A stretch of DNA of 64,000 bases from Halichoerus grypus (GCF_964656455.1 NC_135726.1:32269930-32333929); one strand, 5' to 3'; positions 52,901 to 62,673 are shown, numbered from the stretch's first letter. Program-made: numbers and translations. Notes: generated from the letters alone by a model not told the origin.

Positions 52901-55900
52901 CAGCCACCTGCCACCTCTGGACAACCTGCAGAGGCCAAAGTTGGGGAAGGCCGGCCACATCGACAGCAGGAGGCACCCCTGAGCGTGCGGCGGCCCGTGC
53001 GCACACATAAGGGCACGTCTCCCAGCTCCGTCATCAGGTGAAGAAAGCAAGGTACCAAGTGGGTGCGGGGCACACCACCCTCGGCTTGGCGAGGGCGCGG
53101 GACAGTCCCTCGACTCCTCAGTGTGCATCGGCATCTCTGTGGAAGGGAGACTCGCCACACTGTCCCCTTCAGCGGGGACGCCGGCCGCAGGCAAGGGTGT
53201 GAGGACAACGGCCCACAACACCCCCTTCGTGCTTTTTGAATGTTCAACTACGTGAATAAATGAAATTCAACAAAGATGGGGAAGGTAGGGTTGCTGGAAA
53301 AACTGTAGGATGCCCAGTTAGATCCTGCACAAAACAGACACATGCTAAAAACTTTGTCGTTTGTCTGAAATTGAACCTTGCCTGCGAGTCCCGCAGCGGC
53401 CTTGCTGAGGGGAGGGCTTAGAGCTGTCCCTGCCAACACCTTGCAGGACGGGGCTCTGCTTCTGGGCACACGCTCTCTGAGCCCCGGCTCCATCGCCAGG
53501 CGCTGCTCTAGGCGCGGGGATGGCAGCCTGGACAGGCCGCTCCCCCTGCCCTGAGCCTGCCCATGTGGAGCTCACAGTGACAGCAGACAAGCAAAGAGGA
53601 TAAACCAACAGGAGCACTTGCAAGCAAGCCGAGAGAGCTGCGGGCAGAGACAGCAGCAGTGACAAGCGTCCTGCGGCACAAAGAGCCTGGCAGTGGAGGG
53701 CAGGGGCTGGGGTGAAGGGCGCTCAGGGGGAAAAGGGGGGGCGGTCAGAGAAGAGGGCAGGGCCCAGAGCTGCAGGGTACGGGGTGAGGGGCTGGGTTGT
53801 ATTCCATGACCGTGGGGTGGAAGCAGCCCCGAGGTGCCCAGGAAGGGTTTCCCCAGATGCTAACTCAGCACCCAGGGCCCACGGCCGGGGAGGGGAGGTT
53901 GCTGAGCGGTTCCCGTCCCTGGGGAACATCACGGGGCCCAGGAGGCTCGCAGGCTGGCCCTCCGCTTCCCCCCCACCCCGCGAGACTGGCAGTCGGGCCA
54001 GCTCTGAGGACAGCCAGGGCCAGAGACAGAGGGAGCTGGAAAGAGCCCGTCCTGTGGCCGACATTCTTGAGCAAGCCCCAAGGATGATTCAGCGAGGCCG
54101 CCAGACGAGCTGGCCTCCCGTGGCAGGAAAGCAGGGTCTGTGTGGGCGCGGGGCAGGCCAGGGCCCACTGCCTCGGAGCGGCCCAGCAGCTGCCTCTGCC
54201 TCGGGGTCCTCACGAAAGCGGGGCCTCCAAGCAGGTAGAGGCGTCAGCCTGCGGGGCGGCCACCCACAGGGGCAGAACCCACGACACACCGAGGCTCCTG
54301 CCCGGCGGCCCCCTGGCCATTCCTTGCTGTCCTGAGTCTTATCCAAAGCATGTCTTACAAATGTGTCCTCTCAAAATCCGGGAAATGAGTGACAAACCCC
54401 TGGAAAATAAACTAGCAGTGACTATCATTTCTAGAATGTTTATGAGGTGCCCAGTTTGTGGTGAGCGGCTCGCTCACACGAGCTCTTTCTCCTCCTGAGG
54501 TAGGCATTGTAGTTGTTGCAAGTTCACTGAGGCCCAGAGAAGCTGTGTGGAGCCTAGAACACACTCAGTGACAGGGAGCTCACTCCCACCCCGGGCGGGC
54601 CTCTTCCCCACCTCTCCACAGCCTGGAAGGGAAAAAAACTCTCCCTCCACGGGGGTCTTCCCCCAGGGTGTGGACCCCACTCGCCAGCACAGTCCCGGCC
54701 CAGAGGGTCTCCTCAGCCAGCCCCGCCCACCCTGCCCACTGCTTCTGAGCCCTCGTACCCGGGGGTCGATGACCAGGTAGGTGCGGATGTTCATCTCTTT
54801 CAGGTAGGGGTCCCGCTGCTGCCCGTGCCCGTCCTCCACCTCATACGCCTTGTCCAGGTGGTTCAGCGTCGCCTCTGTGATGTGCACCCGGCTGGGGGAG
54901 ACCAGCCCCGAGTCAGAGCTGCAGGGCCCAGAGAAGGCCGGCACCCACCCAGAGGGTGCACAGCACACAGGGCCAAGCAGGCCAGAGCCCAGCCTGGCTC
55001 CCCCAACGCGAGGTCATCGCTTCCATCTCTGACCCCACTCTGACCAACCCCCTACCCCCTCCGCCCGCCCAGCCCAGAGCTGGCCCATGGCCTCTGACCC
55101 GGCCACGGTCCTGCTGAACCTCACCCAGGGACTCCAGCCGCCTCCATCCTGTTGGCCAGGGACACATCGTGGGACCACACGTCGTATTGCCATTTGCGCA
55201 GCCCAATGACCCCACACAGCACGTTCCCTGAGTGTATGCCCACACGCATGCTGATGTCCACGCCTGTGGCCTCTCGCACCTGCCTGGGCAGAGCAGTCCC
55301 GTCACCCCATCCCAGCCAGGGCTGCGGAGGGACCCAGGCAAGCCTCGGGTTCCTCATCTGCAAAGTGGGTACAGTGCATTCCCTACCATGCCCTGGGAAG
55401 CAGGAGGGGTCCGTGATGGGGACAGGACCCAGTGCCCGGGCCTGCCCAGGGTACCTACTTAATGGCCTCACACATGTCCAGCCCCATCTTCACGCAGTTC
55501 CGGGCATGGGTGGGCAGGGATACGGGCAGACCCGACACGCAGTAGTAGCAGTCCCCCAGGATCTTGATCCGCATACACTCATTGGCCTGCAGGGAGGAGA
55601 GCATTCCAGGCAGATGAAAGACGCAGCATGTGCAAAGGCCCGGCAGGCGGAAAGCTGTTTGAGTACCCGGCAAAGCAGCCCGTGCAGCTGAGGTGGAGGA
55701 AGTAGAGGACATGAAGACAGGTGGCAGGTGCCACAAGCCAAGGGGCCAGCAGGTGTCAAGGTAACCCGAGAGATGGCTAGGCGGCCAGGGATGCAAACCA
55801 GCAGGGTCCGGGGAGTGGGGAGAGGACAGAAAGATGGAAGTGAATGCTGAGGCTGGGGCCACATAGGAAAATGCCCCTGAGGAGATGGGGGGCCCAGCAG

Positions 55901-58900
55901 GCTGTCTGAAGTTCCATCTGAGGTACTACTGCGACCACTAGGCCCTCTGTCAGCTCTTGGCCAAGGTGGGGTGGGGATTTAGAGACTCTGAAGAAGGGGC
56001 TACATGCCGGCTCCAGGCCCACTCCTCAGGCTCCCCGGGCCCAGCTGCAGCCCTCACGGGGGCCTTAGCAGGCAGCTGGAAGGCCTCCCTCTCCCCATCT
56101 GTACAAACGGCCTGCCTCCTGCACCTGCCACAGAGGGAGAGCTGTGTCCAAGAGGACAAGGGCAGGTCCCTGGGCTGTGTGGCAGGGAAAGGGCCATGTG
56201 TGACCAGAAGCCCAGGCCCCTAGCCCACATATGGCCCAGCTACTGGGAACCCCCACCTGCTTGTTCAAGGGATGTCATGAAGGAAGGAGGCTCCTGAAGG
56301 AAGGCTCCAGACTAGACAGGCCCTCCGAATCACTCGGTCTGCAATACCCTGAGGGACAGTGCTCCGGGGCACCCCTGGCCTGAAGTTTGGTCACCGCCCT
56401 GCGGTGGTCTTCCCCTAAGAGGGAGGCTGCTCCTGGTGAGGCTCCTAGAACAGAGCAGCTCTGACCACGAGAAGGTCTTCCTAGTGTGGGGCCCGAACTT
56501 GCTTCCCACCAAGGCCCAGACCATTGATTCTCCGCCCGTGGAGGTGCCCAGGGCACGCTTCGGAACTCGCCCAGGCGTGGGCACAGGCTGGCTTTTACTG
56601 ACGCTCTCGACGGGATTCGAACGTGCAGCCAGCGCAGATGGCCACGGCCTTAAATCTTAACACTCGGGTCTCTGCTTAGTGGCCACCGCTAAGTCTGTCT
56701 TCACCGGAAGCTGGGCCAGGTGCTCCCCAGGCCCCCCAGCCCCCTACACCCCCTCTTCAAAGCTCAGAGCATACAGGCCGGGGGCAATCGGAGGGCAGGC
56801 CCAAGGCCACAGGAGCTCAACGCTGCCACGTGGCAGGTCTCAGGACCATTTGATGAGTTAATGAATGAGTGCACGCATGCACACATGTACGCACACACAC
56901 CCACGACCCCCACCCCCACCCCCGAGCTCCATGCCACCCAGGAAGACCAACAGTGAGATCAGCCCTGCCCTGCCCATCTCCAGACCTCTCCCTGCTCAGC
57001 TGTACCTGGGAGCCCCTCCTCACCCCATACCCTCCCCTGCTCAGCACCTGCCACGTTCCCCAGTGTCCTCAGGTCAAGTCCTCCTCACCTCAGCCCTAAA
57101 TCCTTGCACGTCTGCCCCTGGCACCTCGATCCCCTCATACTCCACCCAGTCACACTGGGCCACGTCCATTCCAAGGGCCCCCAGAGGCTTCTTTCTCCTC
57201 CAGCCTTTTGCACACGCTCTTCCCTCTGCCCAGAACTGCTCCTTTTCCTCTTCAGCGTCTCTTTCTAGGTTTCTCAAACTTTAATGTGCGCGCATGGTTC
57301 ACCAGAGATCTCGTCGGGAGGCAGACTGGGGGCGAGGCCCAGCACTGAGATGGAGGCATCTCCTCCCCCAGGCAGCCTTCCTGAGCGCCCCCTGAGCCCC
57401 TGTGCGTGCCCCCGCATGTACTGGCGGCCTCCCACCGGCCTCACTCTCTGGGGACAGGGTCCTGGCCGCCGTGGCCACCCCGCAACCCCACCGCCACTGT
57501 GGAACGCTCACAAGCGGTTGCCGACTGAGTGCCGAAGTTCAGCCGCGCCTCTGCATGCCCATCTCGGCACAGCACTGGGCACAGGCCACCCCCGGGGGGC
57601 AAGGGGCCGGCACAAAGGCCTGCGGGCTCACCTTGGCGATCTGGTCAAACTTGCCGAAGAGTTCGTTCAGCACCACCACCAGCTCTTTGGGGGAGCAGTC
57701 GCTGGCCAGCCGCGTGAAGCCCACGATGTCAGCATAGAGGATGCTGGGGGGGCGGGGGGGTGGGGGGTCAGCGCCAGGCCCCTGGTAGCCCCTGAGCGCG
57801 CGCCGGCCCTGACCCCAGTCGCCCCGGCCACTCCTCAGCCTCCAGAGGGATGGGACAGAAGCCCAGGGCCGTAAGGATGAATGAACGTTCCAGAGGCTTG
57901 GCATTAAAGGCAAAAGGCGGCAGCCCGGAGTTGCAGGGCCCTTGAGAACTGCCACCCCCAGGCCCCCATCACCGCAGACCGCAGCATGGGGGCACCTCAG
58001 AACGTCCTTCTCCCTCCTCACGCCTTCAGAACTAAACCCCGTGGCGAGATGTGGCCCCACGCTCCCCAGGGCTGAGCTCCATGCCCGACACTCTACACGC
58101 ACACTACCCTAGGAGGACTCCCATCCCACAGATGAGCAAACCGAGGCTCGGGCTGAGGCCTGTTGGAAACCAGAGCGGCAGCGTGCGCCAGATCTCCCAG
58201 CTCCAGAGTCCGTGAGCTCCGGACCAACCAGCTCACGGCACCCACCCCTTCGGTTCACTGAGGCTGGTGCCTTCGAGTAAGATGCTGTAGCCCCTTCGAA
58301 TCCGCCGAAGACTGGGAGACGTCACCTCTTTTGGGGGGCCCGTGCCCCCTTGAGAATCACCTGAAAGGACCCCTTTCTTCCCCAAAGTGCTACTTAGGCA
58401 CAGAGTTGTACAACTGTAGGGGGCTACCGGATCTCCCCCGACACCAATGTGATCTGATCCCACCCCCCGGGGAAACAAATGGGGAGACTGAGGCCAGCCC
58501 CCGGGGGACCCCGCGCACAGGCCCGGCCGGCCACCCACCTGACGTTCTGGTGCCGCTTGACGTACAGGCTGTGAAAGTTGTTGTCGGGCATGTAGCGGCG
58601 GTCCCCGCGCTCCTTGAGCCGCTCGATGATGGCGAGCTTCATGCCCATGGAGATGTGGGCCGGCAGCACAGACAGCAGCAGGTTCTCCTGGGCCCCGGGG
58701 AGGCGGGGGACAGGCAGGGGGACGTCAGGCCCCAGGCTCGGCGACCTGGCCTCCGTTTGCCCTATGGCCCTGCCTGCTCTGCCCACGGCCCCCTCCACCC
58801 CCGCCGGCCTGCATCCTGTCCCCAAGCCAGCCCTGCCCCCGGCCTCCCGTGTCCCCGGCAGCCCCTGCAGTGAGGCCGGCACGGGCGTCCACCCTGCGCC

Positions 58901-61900
58901 CCAGGCACACGCTGTTCAGTGAGCGTCTGACGTGCAAAGAGAAAGGACGCAGGGCGTGGGGCCCGGGAGGGCCGGGCAGGGCCAGGCTCGGGCTCCAGGG
59001 GGAAGCGGCGTCCACACCTGCTGGCGCTTTTCGATGCGCAGCTTACGCCGGATCTGGATGCACTTCACGGTGTAGGTGAAGAGCTCTCGGGAGGCGTCCT
59101 GCATCTGGTGCTTGTGGAAGGCGCCCGTGAGGTTCCCGCACAGGAAGATGACTGCATTGGCCAGCAGCTGGGGGCGAGGCAAGCGTGGGCTCAGCATTCA
59201 GCCTGGCCTGCGCCCCGGGGTACCAGCGCCCTTGGTGGGCTGGTGGTGGCACCCCATCCCCATTCTCTGACCTCCCGCCCGCTCGGGCCGGCACCCTTCG
59301 TAGGCAGGCAGGGAAACGGGAGCCCAGATGGGCGCTGGTCCCCTAGAGTCACTGTGACTCTAAGACCAGGTCTCAGGCCCTTCTCTGCAGCCAGAGAGCT
59401 AGGGCCCCAGAGACCAGGGAAGCAGAAGTGCATCACATCACAGAGCCCAGAGCCCAAGGGGGGGACCTCGAGGACAGTCACAGAAGGCATGGTGCCCCGA
59501 TGAGTGCCCAGAGCTCTGGGTTCTATTCTCCAGAACCGCTGCAAGGCCAGGTCGGAGGAAACCCCCTCTGCGGACCACCACGAATTGTGCATGTCTCACT
59601 CACTCAATGCAGAGACAAGACGGGGTGCCCAGGGATACTCCCAGCCCTGTCGGGACGGGGTTCTGCAGGGCAGACTCACCCTCACAGCGGTGCGCTGGAC
59701 CCAGGGAGGAGGGCCGGAGCATCTGGGCACCACACGCTAACCGAGAAAGGCTGCAGGGCATGCCCCGCCCTGGGGGCCGGCTTCCCTACCCACTGGGAGG
59801 TGCTGAGGCCTCAGGACCAACTCACCTACACCCATCTCCGCCATCCTCAGGCCCAAACCACAGCCCCTGCCCAGGGGCCTTCGCCTGCCCCACCCCCAGA
59901 CCCCTGTGCGCACCTCACCTGCAGTCCCACCTGGATGCTGGGCTTCGTGAAGGCCCCCTTCAGGGCTCCAAGCACCAGGAGGTGGGAGATGCTGGAGATC
60001 ACCCCTGCCACGATGGCCCCCTGCATGCTGAAGGGCAGCAGCGTGTACACCACGAAGACGATGAACAGGAGGAAGGGCACCTGGGGGCAGGGCGTCGGGG
60101 AGGCTCGGGAACTGGCCACACTGCCCCCACCCCAGGACACAGCCCCAGACAGAACTGACATGGGGGCCCCCACAGCCGCTTGTCTTCTGGGGATGGCCCC
60201 AGAAACCTGAATCCTGAGCCCCCTGCCCCCAGGGCGGCCCCCTCCTTTCCCATGTGGGGAGGGACAGTGACAAACACACAATGGAACAAGAAAAAGCCAA
60301 AGTGTCTGGATCAGACCCAGCCAACACTATCCATCATTTCCTACGAGCTGATTTATGATCTGAGGCCAAGGCCAAGCCTCCCCAGGAGTGAGACTCCAGG
60401 CCCCCGGGACCCAGGGCGTGCCCGCCTGGCGCCCACTGCTGAGGCTTTCCCTCTACTGGACGGCTGGGGCCGCCCACTCACCTGCCGCCTCCAGCCACGC
60501 AGCCCCACCCACCGCCCCCAGTCTGCCTGGCTTCCCTGTGCCTCAGCCCACCCCAGCCCACCAGAGGCGACAGTGACCAGCCAGGCCAGTGTGACTCAAG
60601 CTGGTTAAGAAAAGGGTCTCTCTTTCAGCTGCAGGGGCGGCGGGACAAGCTGGTGGGGGGGCTGCCTGGAGCCTGGGCAGCATCCGTGCCCGACCTGGGA
60701 CAGCCTTCTGGGAATGAAATGACACAGAGGAAAACAGAACAGAGGGCAATCGGGACCTGGCCGTCCTGCCAGAGCCCCTGGACTGGCCCCCCAGCCTCTC
60801 CTGGCACATGGGCCAATTTGTGCCTTTTTGTCTCTGAGTTGGAGTTGTGTCATTTCCAACCAAATGAGCTCCCCCTACGATGCTCCAGCCAGACATCCAC
60901 AGGGACGCTCCTCCCAGTTCATCCAGCTCCTCAGCTCAGGGAGCGGAGGGGACAAAATCAGCCCAGGGCCCGCCTTCTGTTGCAGAACCACAGCCCGTAG
61001 GAGGAGGAAGGCCCCAGGCCAGCACACCAGATGCAGGCCCTGTCTCCAGAAGGGACCTGATGCCCAGCGAGGGCAGGAGTTGCTGGGCGCACAGCTGGCT
61101 GGTGGCATCCAGCCCCCCCGGGGACGCCAGGGTTTACCTGTGCCCAGATAGGGGCCGCCTTCATCCACGAGTCGAACACCAGCGTGTAGCCCAGCATCAT
61201 GAGGCAGACCCAGATGAGCAGCGCCAAGGCCCTGAGCCACCGCCGGACGAGGCACTCAACATACACCAGCACGTAGAGAGCCACAAACACGGCAAGCGTG
61301 AAGAAGGCCATCCCCAGGACAGCCTGGTGTCTGGAGGGGTCCTGGGCAGGGCACACATACACGGAAATGCCATAGCTTTCCCCAGTGAGATGCGCCGTCC
61401 CCTCCAGGAAGCCTGCCAGGCTCGCCTGTCCAGCCTGCCCTGAGCAATGTCACCTGTGCTCTCCTCCGCGCGGCTGGTGTTTGTGCTCCCTCTGAGCACC
61501 GTGCTCTGCCTTCCCTTCAGGCTGTGTGCTGTCATGGCTAAGGCCTTCACCGCCACCTTCCCCCAGTCACCACGCAGCCCTGAGACGCTACCACTCCGAG
61601 CCCTCCCCATTGGGCCTCCTCTGCTCGCAGGGTGCTCTGTGCGTGCCCAGAGGGGGACAGCACAGGAGCTCGGCTGGGGAAAGGAGGAGACGCTGACCCA
61701 AGGCATCCCACACAAGGGGACAAGCTGGAGCAAAGGTACAGAGGAGTGACACTGGGAGGTGGCGACCAGGACAGGCGAGTCACAGCTGGGTCAGCGGGGT
61801 CTCCCCCTGGACCCCGAAGCTCCGTGGGCACAGAGGCTGATCTGGGGGCCAGCACACAGTAGGCACTCTGGAACCATTTGCTGGAACGAATGTCCTGCGC

Positions 61901-62673
61901 TTTACAGGCACGCAGATCCAGGCAGCACGGACAGAGGCCCTACTGGGTGCCGGCCACTCCACACACCTCACCCTGCTAATTCCCGGGCGTCTCGGAGGTC
62001 TTCTAGAACTCTGCTCTCCCACAGAGTAGCTAGTAGCCACGTGTGCCTATTCAAGATTAATCTTATGTGACTTAAAAATCCAGCTCCTCCGTCATACTCG
62101 CCACGTGTCCGGCACTCAGCAGCCACACCGAGGCAGTGGCCGTGGTGGGCCGAGGTCACGGATGACGTTGGTGGCACCCGCCTGGAGAGCAGGGTTGAGA
62201 AGGCCCCCGGGGCCACAGCCCGGCTCTGGGAGGAGGAGCACCGGGAATGGGAGCCACCCCTGCCCTCGGTCTTCAGCAGAATCCGAGTTTGTTTTGGAGA
62301 AAAGGGAGGGTCATTACCTGGGCCAAATTAATGTAATCTCTAAAACCACCCCAGACTTGAAAATGAATTCGAGAAACCTGCCTCCCGGGGCCTAAGCGCG
62401 CCCCAGAGGCCCCGACAGGCGCGGTCGGCGGGCAGAGAGCGGCCCCACGAGCACCGAGCAGCAGAGCCGAGCGCCCAGCCGCCCGCGGACCGCCCCACTC
62501 ACCCCGCAGACGAAGGTGATGACGATGAGGGTGACGCAGGCGGTGATGGCCACCAGGAGGAGCGTGAGCAGCAGTGGCCCGTGCTGGCTGGTGAGGCGGT
62601 ACTTCTCATAGAGCGCCGTCTGGTCCGGGCCCTCTGTGCCCTCGTTGAGGAAATAGCGCCCCTTGGCCGGCAT
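40820..62673 (-). CDS. ADCY7: ADCY7, adenylyl cyclase type 7 (25 coding exons, complete)
   Basis: Complement of joined exons: 62503-62673, 61138-61341, 59919-60080, 59018-59167, 58539-58687, 57632-57743, 55459-55586, 55125-55283, 54759-54891, 51431-51622, 51260-51294, 50681-50764, 50322-50394, 48952-49049, 48104-48188, 47664-47789, 46737-46823, 45509-45702, 44646-44736, 44122-44277, 43501-43647, 42183-42287, 41884-41998, 41172-41296, 40820-40966. They total 3228 bases: 1075 residues plus stop. Seen: six membrane spans at about 34-175; catalytic C1a with metal-binding Asp284 and Asp328; a C1b linker; six more spans at about 590-810 with N-glycosylation sequons in extracellular loops; catalytic C2a with Lys926, Asp1005, Asn1012 and Arg1016. 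In the family, it makes cAMP from ATP at the plasma membrane, is activated by Gs-alpha, and is enhanced by G-beta-gamma and protein kinase C. Human is about five residues longer, as remembered. All coding introns are GT-AG. Confidence 0.98.
41172..41296 (-). CDS. ADCY7: ADCY7 coding exon 24 (C2a catalytic motif)
   Basis: Codes residues 986-1027 ([20 protein letters not shown]...). [16 protein letters not shown] carries Asp1005 (adenine contact) and Asn1012/Arg1016 (transition-state contacts). The acceptor is CTCCAG and the donor GTACAA. Confidence 0.97.
41884..41998 (-). CDS. ADCY7: ADCY7 coding exon 23 (C2a)
   Basis: Codes residues 948-986 ([20 protein letters not shown]...FRLRVG). The acceptor is CCGCAG and the donor GTGAGG. 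Phase 0 in, phase 1 out. Confidence 0.95.
42183..42287 (-). CDS. ADCY7: ADCY7 coding exon 22 (C2a, adenine-binding Lys)
   Basis: Codes residues 913-947 ([20 protein letters not shown]...). Lys926 in [14 protein letters not shown] is the family residue that contacts the adenine ring of ATP. The acceptor is CCGCAG and the donor GTACTG. Confidence 0.96.
42545..42738 (+). mobile_element. SINEC, first of a tandem pair
   Basis: The head GGGGCGCGTGGGTGGCTCAG and the body TGGTTTCAGCTCAGGTCATG end in an A tail into which the next copy is inserted. Confidence 0.93.
42739..42909 (+). mobile_element. SINEC, second of a tandem pair
   Basis: The head GGGTGCCTGGGTGGCTCAGTC, a shortened body (a few bases missing around TCGTTGGCC and GGGATCGAGC) and the A tail follow the first copy directly. 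The pair shares outer flanks (GAAATCCAA and GAAGTCCAA). Confidence 0.93.
43501..43647 (-). CDS. ADCY7: ADCY7 coding exon 21 (C2a)
   Basis: Codes residues 864-912 ([20 protein letters not shown]...), the start of C2a. The C2 half lacks the metal-binding Asp pair found in C1, as usual for this family. The acceptor is ATCCAG and the donor GTTCGG, a weak match. Confidence 0.95.
44122..44277 (-). CDS. ADCY7: ADCY7 coding exon 20
   Basis: Codes residues 812-863 ([20 protein letters not shown]...IGDKLNE), the cytosolic signalling helix leading into C2. It closely matches the equivalent helix before C1. The acceptor is CCGCAG and the donor GTGCGG. Confidence 0.96.
44646..44736 (-). CDS. ADCY7: ADCY7 coding exon 19
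   Basis: Codes residues 781-811 ([20 protein letters not shown]...LSRQ), the last membrane span. The acceptor is CCGCAG and the donor GTAGGG. Confidence 0.95.
45509..45702 (-). CDS. ADCY7: ADCY7 coding exon 18
   Basis: Codes residues 717-781 ([20 protein letters not shown]...): membrane spans 10 and 11, then an extracellular loop with two N-glycosylation sequons (NLT and NST). The acceptor is ACCCCAG and the donor GTGGGG. Confidence 0.95.
46737..46823 (-). CDS. ADCY7: ADCY7 coding exon 17 (extracellular loop)
   Basis: Codes residues 688-716, beginning [17 protein letters not shown]. It is a predicted extracellular loop with an N-glycosylation sequon (NQT). It is about four residues shorter than human as remembered and more divergent than its neighbours. 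The acceptor is CTGTAG and the donor GTGAGT. Confidence 0.93.
47664..47789 (-). CDS. ADCY7: ADCY7 coding exon 16
   Basis: Codes residues 646-687 ([20 protein letters not shown]...IAIVNL), including membrane span 9. The acceptor is CCACAG and the donor GTGGGT. Phase 0 on both sides. Confidence 0.95.
48104..48188 (-). CDS. ADCY7: ADCY7 coding exon 15
   Basis: Codes residues 617-645 ([20 protein letters not shown]...FAHEFL), membrane span 8. The acceptor is CTCCAG and the donor GTGAGT. Confidence 0.95.
48952..49049 (-). CDS. ADCY7: ADCY7 coding exon 14
   Basis: Codes residues 585-617 ([20 protein letters not shown]...), entering membrane span 7. The acceptor is CCCCAG and the donor GTCAGT. Confidence 0.95.
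49050..50321 (-). other. ADCY7: ADCY7 intron between exons 14 and 13
   Basis: A 1.3-kb intron with one SINEC (49131-49305), a MIR-like fragment near 49655-49740 (CTGCCCAGGGTCACACAGCTG), and an L2/MIR tail-like end (GTAGGCGCTCAATAAATAAG) at about 49983-50002. Confidence 0.75.
49131..49305 (+). mobile_element. SINEC with an internal deletion
   Basis: The head CACCTGGGTGGCTCAGTCGG is followed by a body lacking the part between GGGTCC and CACTCAGCGGGGAG, then a CT-rich part and A tail. Flanks AAAACTCACAC and ACAAACCTCACA suggest a decayed target duplication. Confidence 0.92.
50322..50394 (-). CDS. ADCY7: ADCY7 coding exon 13
   Basis: Codes residues 560-584 ([20 protein letters not shown]...), the cytosolic end of C1b before the second membrane block. 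The acceptor is CCTCAG and the donor GTGAGG. Confidence 0.95.
50681..50764 (-). CDS. ADCY7: ADCY7 coding exon 12
   Basis: Codes residues 532-560 ([20 protein letters not shown]...LSST), an acidic, serine-rich C1b segment. The acceptor is TTGCAG and the donor GTGGGA. Confidence 0.93.
51260..51294 (-). CDS. ADCY7: ADCY7 coding exon 11 (35-base microexon)
   Basis: Codes residues 521-532 ([12 protein letters not shown]), a basic stretch with a possible Thr-Pro phosphosite. The acceptor is TTTCCAG and the donor GTACGT. At 35 bases it is the shortest coding exon in the window. Confidence 0.9.
51431..51622 (-). CDS. ADCY7: ADCY7 coding exon 10 (C1b)
   Basis: Codes residues 457-520 of the C1b region: a proline-rich stretch ([13 protein letters not shown]), the helix [18 protein letters not shown], and a serine-rich part with possible phosphorylation sites. 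The acceptor is CTACAG and the donor GTAGGA. Confidence 0.95.
51623..54758 (-). other. ADCY7: ADCY7 intron between exons 10 and 9 (3.1 kb)
   Basis: The longest ADCY7 coding intron. It has a MIR-like (-) fragment at about 54420-54555 (GTTTATGAGGTGCCCAG...CTGAGGCCCAGAGAAGC) and an AT-richer patch at 53220-53370. No young element or extra exon was recognised. Confidence 0.7.
54759..54891 (-). CDS. ADCY7: ADCY7 coding exon 9
   Basis: Codes residues 412-456 ([20 protein letters not shown]...YLVIDPR), the end of C1a. It contains Asp439 (codon GAC at 54810-54812), the site of a human variant. The donor GTACGA is weaker than most in the gene. Confidence 0.95.
55125..55283 (-). CDS. ADCY7: ADCY7 coding exon 8
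   Basis: Codes residues 359-412 ([19 protein letters not shown]...[17 protein letters not shown]), the core C1a beta-sheet, with the [12 protein letters not shown] motif that matches the nucleotide-binding motif of C2. The acceptor is GCCCAG and the donor GTGAGG. Confidence 0.96.
55459..55586 (-). CDS. ADCY7: ADCY7 coding exon 7 (C1a, second metal-binding Asp)
   Basis: Codes residues 317-359 ([21 protein letters not shown]...). Asp328 in GDCYYCVSG is the second metal-binding aspartate of C1a. The exon ends ATTAA with donor GTAGGT; the split Lys codon is finished by exon 8. Confidence 0.96.
55587..57631 (-). other. ADCY7: ADCY7 intron between exons 7 and 6
   Basis: A 2-kb intron with a short CA/CCCCCA simple repeat at about 56878-56924 and an L2-like stretch at about 56970-57290 (CACACGCTCTTCCCTCTGCC, CCAGAACTGCTCC). 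No other gene recognised. Confidence 0.65.
57632..57743 (-). CDS. ADCY7: ADCY7 coding exon 6 (C1a, first metal-binding Asp)
   Basis: Codes residues 279-316 ([18 protein letters not shown]...). Asp284 in ADIVGF is the first catalytic metal-binding aspartate. The length of 112 bases means skipping breaks the frame. The acceptor tract is almost pure C. The donor is GTGAGC. Confidence 0.97.
57744..58538 (-). other. ADCY7: ADCY7 intron between exons 6 and 5
   Basis: A 795-base intron with a MIR-like (-) fragment at about 58085-58200 (CCCACAGATGAGCAAACCGAGG) and a G-run block at 57745-57767 next to exon 6. Confidence 0.75.
58539..58687 (-). CDS. ADCY7: ADCY7 coding exon 5
   Basis: Codes residues 230-279 ([17 protein letters not shown]...YVKRHQNV), the signalling helix and start of C1a, seen in all membrane adenylyl cyclases. 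The acceptor is GCCCAG and the donor GTGGGT. Confidence 0.96.
59018..59167 (-). CDS. ADCY7: ADCY7 coding exon 4
   Basis: Codes residues 180-229 ([20 protein letters not shown]...EKRQQ): the sixth span of the first membrane block, then the basic helix leading into C1. The acceptor is CCCCAG and the donor GTGTGG. Confidence 0.96.
59919..60080 (-). CDS. ADCY7: ADCY7 coding exon 3
   Basis: Codes residues 126-179 ([19 protein letters not shown]...), membrane spans 4 and 5. The acceptor is CCCCCAG and the donor GTGAGG. Phase 0 on both sides. Confidence 0.96.
61138..61341 (-). CDS. ADCY7: ADCY7 coding exon 2
   Basis: Codes residues 58-125, covering membrane spans 2 and 3 and the arginine-rich turn [12 protein letters not shown] between them. 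The acceptor is GCCCAG and the donor GTAAAC. Phase 0 on both sides. Confidence 0.96.
61342..62502 (-). other. ADCY7: ADCY7 intron between coding exons 2 and 1
   Basis: A 1.2-kb intron with an L2 tail-like piece at 61850-61900 (ACACAGTAGGCACTCTGGAAC) and a MER-type repeat at about 62000-62130 (CTAGTAGCCACGTGTGCC), whose relative also lies at 63105-63340. Confidence 0.65.
62503..62673 (-). CDS. ADCY7: ADCY7 coding exon 1 (start codon)
   Basis: Codes residues 1-57: the [12 protein letters not shown] start, a short cytosolic N-terminus and the first membrane span ([19 protein letters not shown]). The ATG (62671-62673) has A at -3. The donor GTGAGT follows 62503. Confidence 0.96.

Larger units (their letters stand above)
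58688..61137 (-). other. ADCY7: ADCY7 introns between exons 5 and 2
   Basis: The introns are 58688-59017, 59168-59918 and 60081-61137. GC-rich, with no young SINE or L1 and no gene recognised. Confidence 0.75.

Noticed and set aside
56575..56700. A tRNA-like B box (GATTCGAAC on +, i.e. GTTCGAATC on -) with an A-box-like GAGTGTTAAG upstream on -
   Set aside because: The acceptor and T stems do not pair and no sound anticodon arm can be drawn. It is more likely a chance match or repeat relic than a tRNA gene.
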